Part shown: positions 5,330 through 5,336 of the stretch, piece by piece
Layout of the letters: the number at the start of each line of letters is the position of its first letter
How positions within the stretch are numbered: the first letter of the stretch is position 1
Source: Treponema sp.
Lineage (GTDB): Bacteria > Spirochaetota > Spirochaetia > Treponematales > Breznakiellaceae
Reading direction: 5' to 3'
Assembly (NCBI GenBank): GCA_031275035.1
Contig: JAISPH010000225.1
Location: 1-5,336, forward strand
DNA: 5,336 nt
Program-made: the position numbers and the translations under genes
The notes under the pieces: model-generated
Database searches by the model: none
What the model was told of the DNA's origin: nothing
The model's input: the letters and a program-made list of their open reading frames with translations, nothing else

Positions 5330-5336
5330 GTAAACA

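Overview
The window is one GC-rich four-gene operon on the minus strand, flanked at both ends by AT-richer intergenic DNA that carries structured repeats. In order of transcription (right to left) the genes are a small cysteine-rich zinc-ribbon protein (4957-4664), glutamate racemase murI (4658-3780), the circularly permuted ribosome-assembly GTPase rsgA (3783-2860) and mutS2 (2860-293). Junctions are very tight: a 5-nt gap, a 4-nt ATGA overlap and a 1-nt TAATG overlap. This indicates one mRNA with translational coupling.

The host is a diderm or Gram-positive-type bacterium that makes peptidoglycan (it has MurI). The protein style, the small zinc-ribbon protein with an NFCDWF-type motif and the intergenic repeats look to me most like a GC-rich spirochaete of the Treponema group. 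That is an impression from sequence resemblance, not a demonstrated placement.

Layout. Positions 1-292 contain no gene. They hold a degenerate two-copy repeat built on GTTCRYG words (10-77), a three-stem cloverleaf-like repeat (109-225) and a nested imperfect palindrome (219-294) that runs into the mutS2 stop codon. Positions 293-4957 are almost entirely coding on the minus strand. Positions 4958-4992 hold a good sigma70-type promoter (TTGCCA-17-TATGAT) whose predicted start point falls on the ATG of the first gene, suggesting a leaderless operon mRNA. Positions 5046-5074 hold a strong intrinsic terminator that insulates this promoter from transcription entering from the right. Positions 5075-5199 hold several palindromes and a second terminator-like hairpin read on the plus strand. 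Positions 5200-5329 hold a second copy of the cloverleaf-like repeat.

The most novel item is the repeat pair. The two copies share flanking blocks (TTTATTCG on the left; AACTTCCT, GAACGA and CCTC on the right), the AATACC/GGTA closing motif, and a second hairpin with an AAC loop. Their stems differ in sequence but stay base-paired, so the fold rather than the primary sequence appears to be conserved. Functionally, rsgA (30S maturation) next to mutS2 (recombination control or splitting of collided ribosomes) gives the operon a ribosome-quality theme. The MutS2 here carries LSLR where the Smr domain of the family normally has LDLR.
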